64,000 nt of DNA from the NCBI RefSeq assembly GCF_000003815.2, contig NC_049991.1:20845762-20909761 (forward strand), in the 5' to 3' direction. Numbering within the stretch: position 1 is the stretch's first letter; every line of letters starts with the position of its first letter. Below, piece by piece: positions 60,732 through 64,000 of the stretch. This DNA comes from Branchiostoma floridae (taxonomy: Eukaryota > Chordata > Leptocardii > Amphioxiformes > Branchiostomatidae). The notes under the pieces were generated by a model that was not told the origin of the DNA, did no database searches, and saw only the letters and a list, made by a program, of their open reading frames with translations. The translations under genes were made by a program, and so were the position numbers.

Positions 60732-62026
60732 GCCACAGGCACTGGAGGGACATAGATAATTCCATGAAGCAATTAATACATAAACAATCAACTTTTTCTG
60801 GGTTAAAAGTTGTCGTTTTGTCTAACAACAGTCGAACTTGGCGGGTAAAAATAAATCATGAAAACAAAATCAAGTCATAGCCAGTTTCTTTCTGACCGCA
60901 ATGGTCATAGTCCTCTATCCTAGGGTATGCTCTCAGCAAGTCTTACAGTGGCTTTCTTTACCGACTCTTTTGACCCCTCTAAGCCGTTAATACCGCGCGG
61001 ATCTCCCCATAAACGGTCCACTAGACAACCGCAGCCCGTGGAAAAGGAGGCTTCGCAAGTGTGCACGGGTCTTAGTGAGCCTGCGTGCCTTCTCTTTCGT
61101 CAGGCGAAGCGATCTGCGAAGCATGTTACACTGAGCCTATCCACGAGACATCAAGAGAGCCTAAGCTCTGAGAGAGAGAATTTGTGGGTCTGTGTTTGGA
61201 TGGACAGTGTAACTTTCGAAGGCCAAATTAGATTCGGAGGCCCCCTAGCGGCTTGCTCTGGTACTGCAACGGAACTTCTGGATTTTATATATTGAGTTGT
61301 TGACATGCTCCCTTCCTGATTTTTGTAGATATTTTAGATTTTATTAAATGTTTACTCTACTTTTTTGGAGAATTTTGGTTCTTACTTTCCTATCATCCCC
61401 CTTTTATATGTCAATCACCGCAAAGCATTTTGCGCGCTTAAAATTCAGGTAAGACGCTCACATACCTTCATGCCAGCATTATTCGCATACCAGTCAAAAA
61501 CTGCCTAATAAAATCAACATCATGTGAGTCACAACTCACCTACGTGGCCTTGACACATTCCATGACCGTCCTAAGCATCCTGTTTCCTCTATCATCACTC
61601 ACCTTGGTGAATNNNNNNNNNNNNNNNNNNNNNNNNNNNNNNNNNNNNNNNNNNNNNNNNNNNNNNNNNNNNNNNNNNNNNNNNNNNNNNNNNNNNNNNN
61701 NNNNNNNNNNNNGACTTTGAGAATGAAGGATCATGTGTTTCTGGTGTCGGTAGTTTCCGAGTGAGATCTCTGGTATTCCTCGGCGCAGTCACATCTATTC
61801 CACAATTTGTAAGGAACAAGATACCCGATGGTAGGCTCCGTTTCAAGAAATAGCAAACAAGCTTTATGTCTTTAAGACCGTCTTCTAAAAGCTACGGTTC
61901 CTTTCCTCGTAGAATTTGTATTTTCCGAAATATTGTAGTCTACTCAAACAAGGGGATAGTCAGATTTCACAAAAGGTGAGAAATCCTTCGGTTGATCCCA
62001 CTGAATGCAAGATTTTACCTCTCTAT
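60732..62026. other. Upstream region of the RADIL-like gene, with gap
   Basis: A plus-strand open stretch (60927-61295) has no recognisable domain. Two GTGAGT words near 61550 and 61605 (minus) could mark an exon hidden by the gap, but no protein evidence supports it. Confidence 0.5.
61613..61712. other. Assembly gap (100 N)
   Basis: Exactly 100 N. A minus-strand exon ending FTK|GTGAGT at about 61604 may extend into it. Confidence 1.
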
Positions 62027-62179
62027 TCATGAAGCATCGTCTGATGGGAAACTATGTAACGAACGCAGCCCGTCAGAAGTAGCGGAAGATGGCGGTTCCT
62101 CCGGCGGGAGTTGGTGCGACTTGCCCCGTAGAACGTCGGCCAGGACTCGCGTTGAGGCTTCTCCAGAGATGATGTGTCC
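62027..62179 (-). CDS. Possible last exon of an unidentified minus-strand gene
   Basis: After acceptor TTGTTATAG the minus strand is open for 50 codons (GHIISGEASTRVLADVLRGK ... LHSFPSDDAS) and ends in TGA at 62029. GC-rich third positions stand out from AT-rich flanks. No family recognised; upstream exons would lie beyond 62.2 kb and none is convincing before the window ends. Confidence 0.4.
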   Translation of the reverse strand, partial: GHIISGEASTRVLADVLRGKSHQLPPEEPPSSATSDGLRSLHSFPSDDAS

Positions 62180-64000
62180 CTATAACAATCAACAATAGAC
62201 GGCGTATAAACTGATGGGAAATGTTACTTGAAGTCGTACTTACTACAGATGTTGGGCAATAATTATATCTTCCTACACACGTACTACCGTGACGTACGTC
62301 GTTAGAACATTGTCAGTATGTATGGCATCCAGGTATGTTTTGAGGCCCGGCGAAAACATTCTTGTGTTGATACCATCATCTGATTACTCCAAATTTGGTG
62401 CGAGAGAGAGAAAACAAAACAATGTTGTCCTAAAGCATTTTCCGAAATTGGCAAGAAAGAACTGTTGTAACAAGAATTCAACAATGGTAACAGTAACACA
62501 GTGTTACAACGGATATTATGTGTACAACGTGTGTGTACCTTGAGCGACAGAAAAACAAACAACTGATAAAATTTTGATTGGTTAGCTTATTCATTTAATG
62601 GTTATTTTTTATTTGTTTAGTTATTTGATTAGCTTGTGTATTATTCAGTCGTAACCCATTTTCGACAATCTTATAGAATGGTCGGGTTTTACTTAATTAA
62701 AGGAAAGCGAAGTATTCCTTTTTTCTGTCTGTGTTTTTATGCTATTACTAATATAAAACGTTGCACAATTATGATATGCTTGTATTTGGGACTAGAAAGG
62801 TAACAAAGCAGTTACGAGGGTGAAGTTTGCCGTCTTTGTTTACTAGTACAGTGCCTTGTTCTTCTTTAAAATCCATACATCGGCGCGGACGCCATCCGTA
62901 GAACGTCGTTAGCCAGGCCTAATTGCGTGTGAAAATATGATCATTTTCTGGGGCAAGGCACAAACAGCTGTATTCTGAACAAGCATTCGCTGGGCAGTCA
63001 CCCGGCTTATTGACGACATTATATAGTCTTTACCAGCCTACGCTGGCTAACATAGGGAGAATGATTTGCCAGAGGAGTTGGTCGGCCGCTGAAATGAACG
63101 TCGGATGCTCCACCTTACAGAAGCCTTTGTTAGCGAAATGGACAATTGTTTTGAGTATAATTAGTTCCCATATAATTAGGAAGAGGATCTGATCCGGGCC
63201 GGGACCTGATCCTTTGGACCTGAACCGGACCTGTACCTGAATTTTCTGTACTGGTACCCACCTCTGCTTGTCATGTGTCGACTAGTTCTAGAACCACCAT
63301 TGTTGACCCAGGAAGAGTGGCGACCCTTCGTACGGTCTACTGCAGTCTGTGTAACGGCCAAGGACTAACTTTCTACCGCCTTACCAACACTTTTCTGACA
63401 TAAATAATCTTTTCGGACATGTAGGTCAAGATCCCATTTACAGAAAGAGCCAATCTTATCGTTGACAGAACATACTTACAACACTGTAGTATGCATATGT
63501 TCAAACCAAAGAACCAAGAGCCCCCTCCCCCGGGTGCCTTTTGGCAGACGCAAAAAAACAGTGGACCATAACCTACATGCAAGTGTCGAAGGACAGGGAG
63601 TCTTTCCGGAAGTATTCAAACCAGGTGAGCAACAATAGGTTTTAACTCTAACAAATTATAGGTATCTTTTTATTACACCTGTTTTCAGGCAGATTTAGCT
63701 ATTTGAACGAACTTCTCTTGCCCACGCAGGTTTATTTATTTCCCTTCCTCTTAATTAGCAAGGTTTTTCTAACGATTTTAGGGAAGCCCTCCCCCTTACC
63801 CCTTAACTGAAAAATGTGTGTCATTCACAGACTCTTGTCAGTCCTTAAGAATCTTCTCAAGAACCCTTCAGAACCACGTCTTATCTAAGAACCGATCCTT
63901 ACATACCTGCTATCTCCTTTGCCGAAAACATCGTCTTAGACAGAAACCCTTGTGTCTTAAAGACGAATCTTAAGACATAACTCCGGTTCTTGCCCAGACG
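62180..64000. other. Right-hand flank
   Basis: AT-rich. A family-E fragment (TCCGGGCC, GGACCTGAACCGGACCTGTA) at 63190-63262, a family-B-like CCAGAGGAG segment near 63070, and degenerate CTTAAGA-type repeats at 63790-64000. No supported gene. Confidence 0.5.

Noticed and set aside
60927-61295. Plus-strand frame of 122 codons upstream of the RADIL-like gene
   Set aside because: No recognisable domain; could be a divergent transcript, but the sequence gives no support.
63010-63192. Frames on both strands near 63.1 kb
   Set aside because: The segment shares CCAGAGGAG-type sequence with family-B MITEs, so it is more likely repeat-derived.

Overview
The window is eukaryotic, intron-rich DNA with no prokaryotic signal. 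It most resembles an amphioxus (Branchiostoma) genome: a chordate-type Rap effector gene with 25 phase-consistent exons, a phase-1 EGF-exon gene, tRNA-derived SINEs, many small inverted-repeat elements (MITEs) and abundant minisatellites. The species call is inference. Two 100-N assembly gaps are present at 57222-57321 and 61613-61712. LAYOUT: all recognised protein genes read on the minus strand. (1) 133-14346: the 5' part of a secreted-protein gene that runs off the left edge. It has a signal-peptide exon (14274-14346), two exons encoding a cysteine-containing N-terminal domain I cannot name (6815-7034, 5951-6213), and a tandem array of EGF-like exons (1092-1235, 709-846, 469-606) mixed with half-exons. 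Every junction agrees in phase. Intron 1 holds a diverged 0.5-kb duplication with a MITE in only one copy. (2) 14.86-21.9 kb: intergenic, dominated by three 1.14-kb tandem units with internal TG microsatellites, ending in nine copies of a 29-bp minisatellite; then the probable 3' UTR of the next gene. (3) 21876-60691: a complete coding sequence assembled from 25 exons (4458 nt, 1485 codons plus stop, all 24 junctions in phase), a RADIL/RASIP1-family Rap effector with order RA, RA, FHA, DIL, PDZ. The extra N-terminal RA domain and its leader resemble afadin, while the rest matches RADIL/RASIP1, so the gene combines features of both families. A tRNA-Thr(UGU) gene lies on the plus strand inside intron 17. 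(4) 60.7-64 kb: the RADIL-like promoter region with three CACGTG boxes, a gap, and a possible last exon (62027-62179) of another minus-strand gene. MOST UNUSUAL SIGNAL: the edges of exons in the RADIL-like gene have repeatedly been copied in tandem into the adjoining intron, splice site included. This is seen at the 3' edges of exons 1, 7 and 15, the 5' edges of exons 2, 5, 11, 17 and 19, and the end of exon 25. At exon 7 the copies form an open frame with ten phase-0 splice donors, so the exon could be extended in frame in small steps just before the second RA domain. The EGF gene shows the same kind of event as half-exons that keep their donors. HOW THE GENES WORK TOGETHER: nothing links the two genes functionally beyond sharing a strand; one encodes an extracellular EGF protein, the other a cytoplasmic junction/adhesion effector of Rap GTPases.
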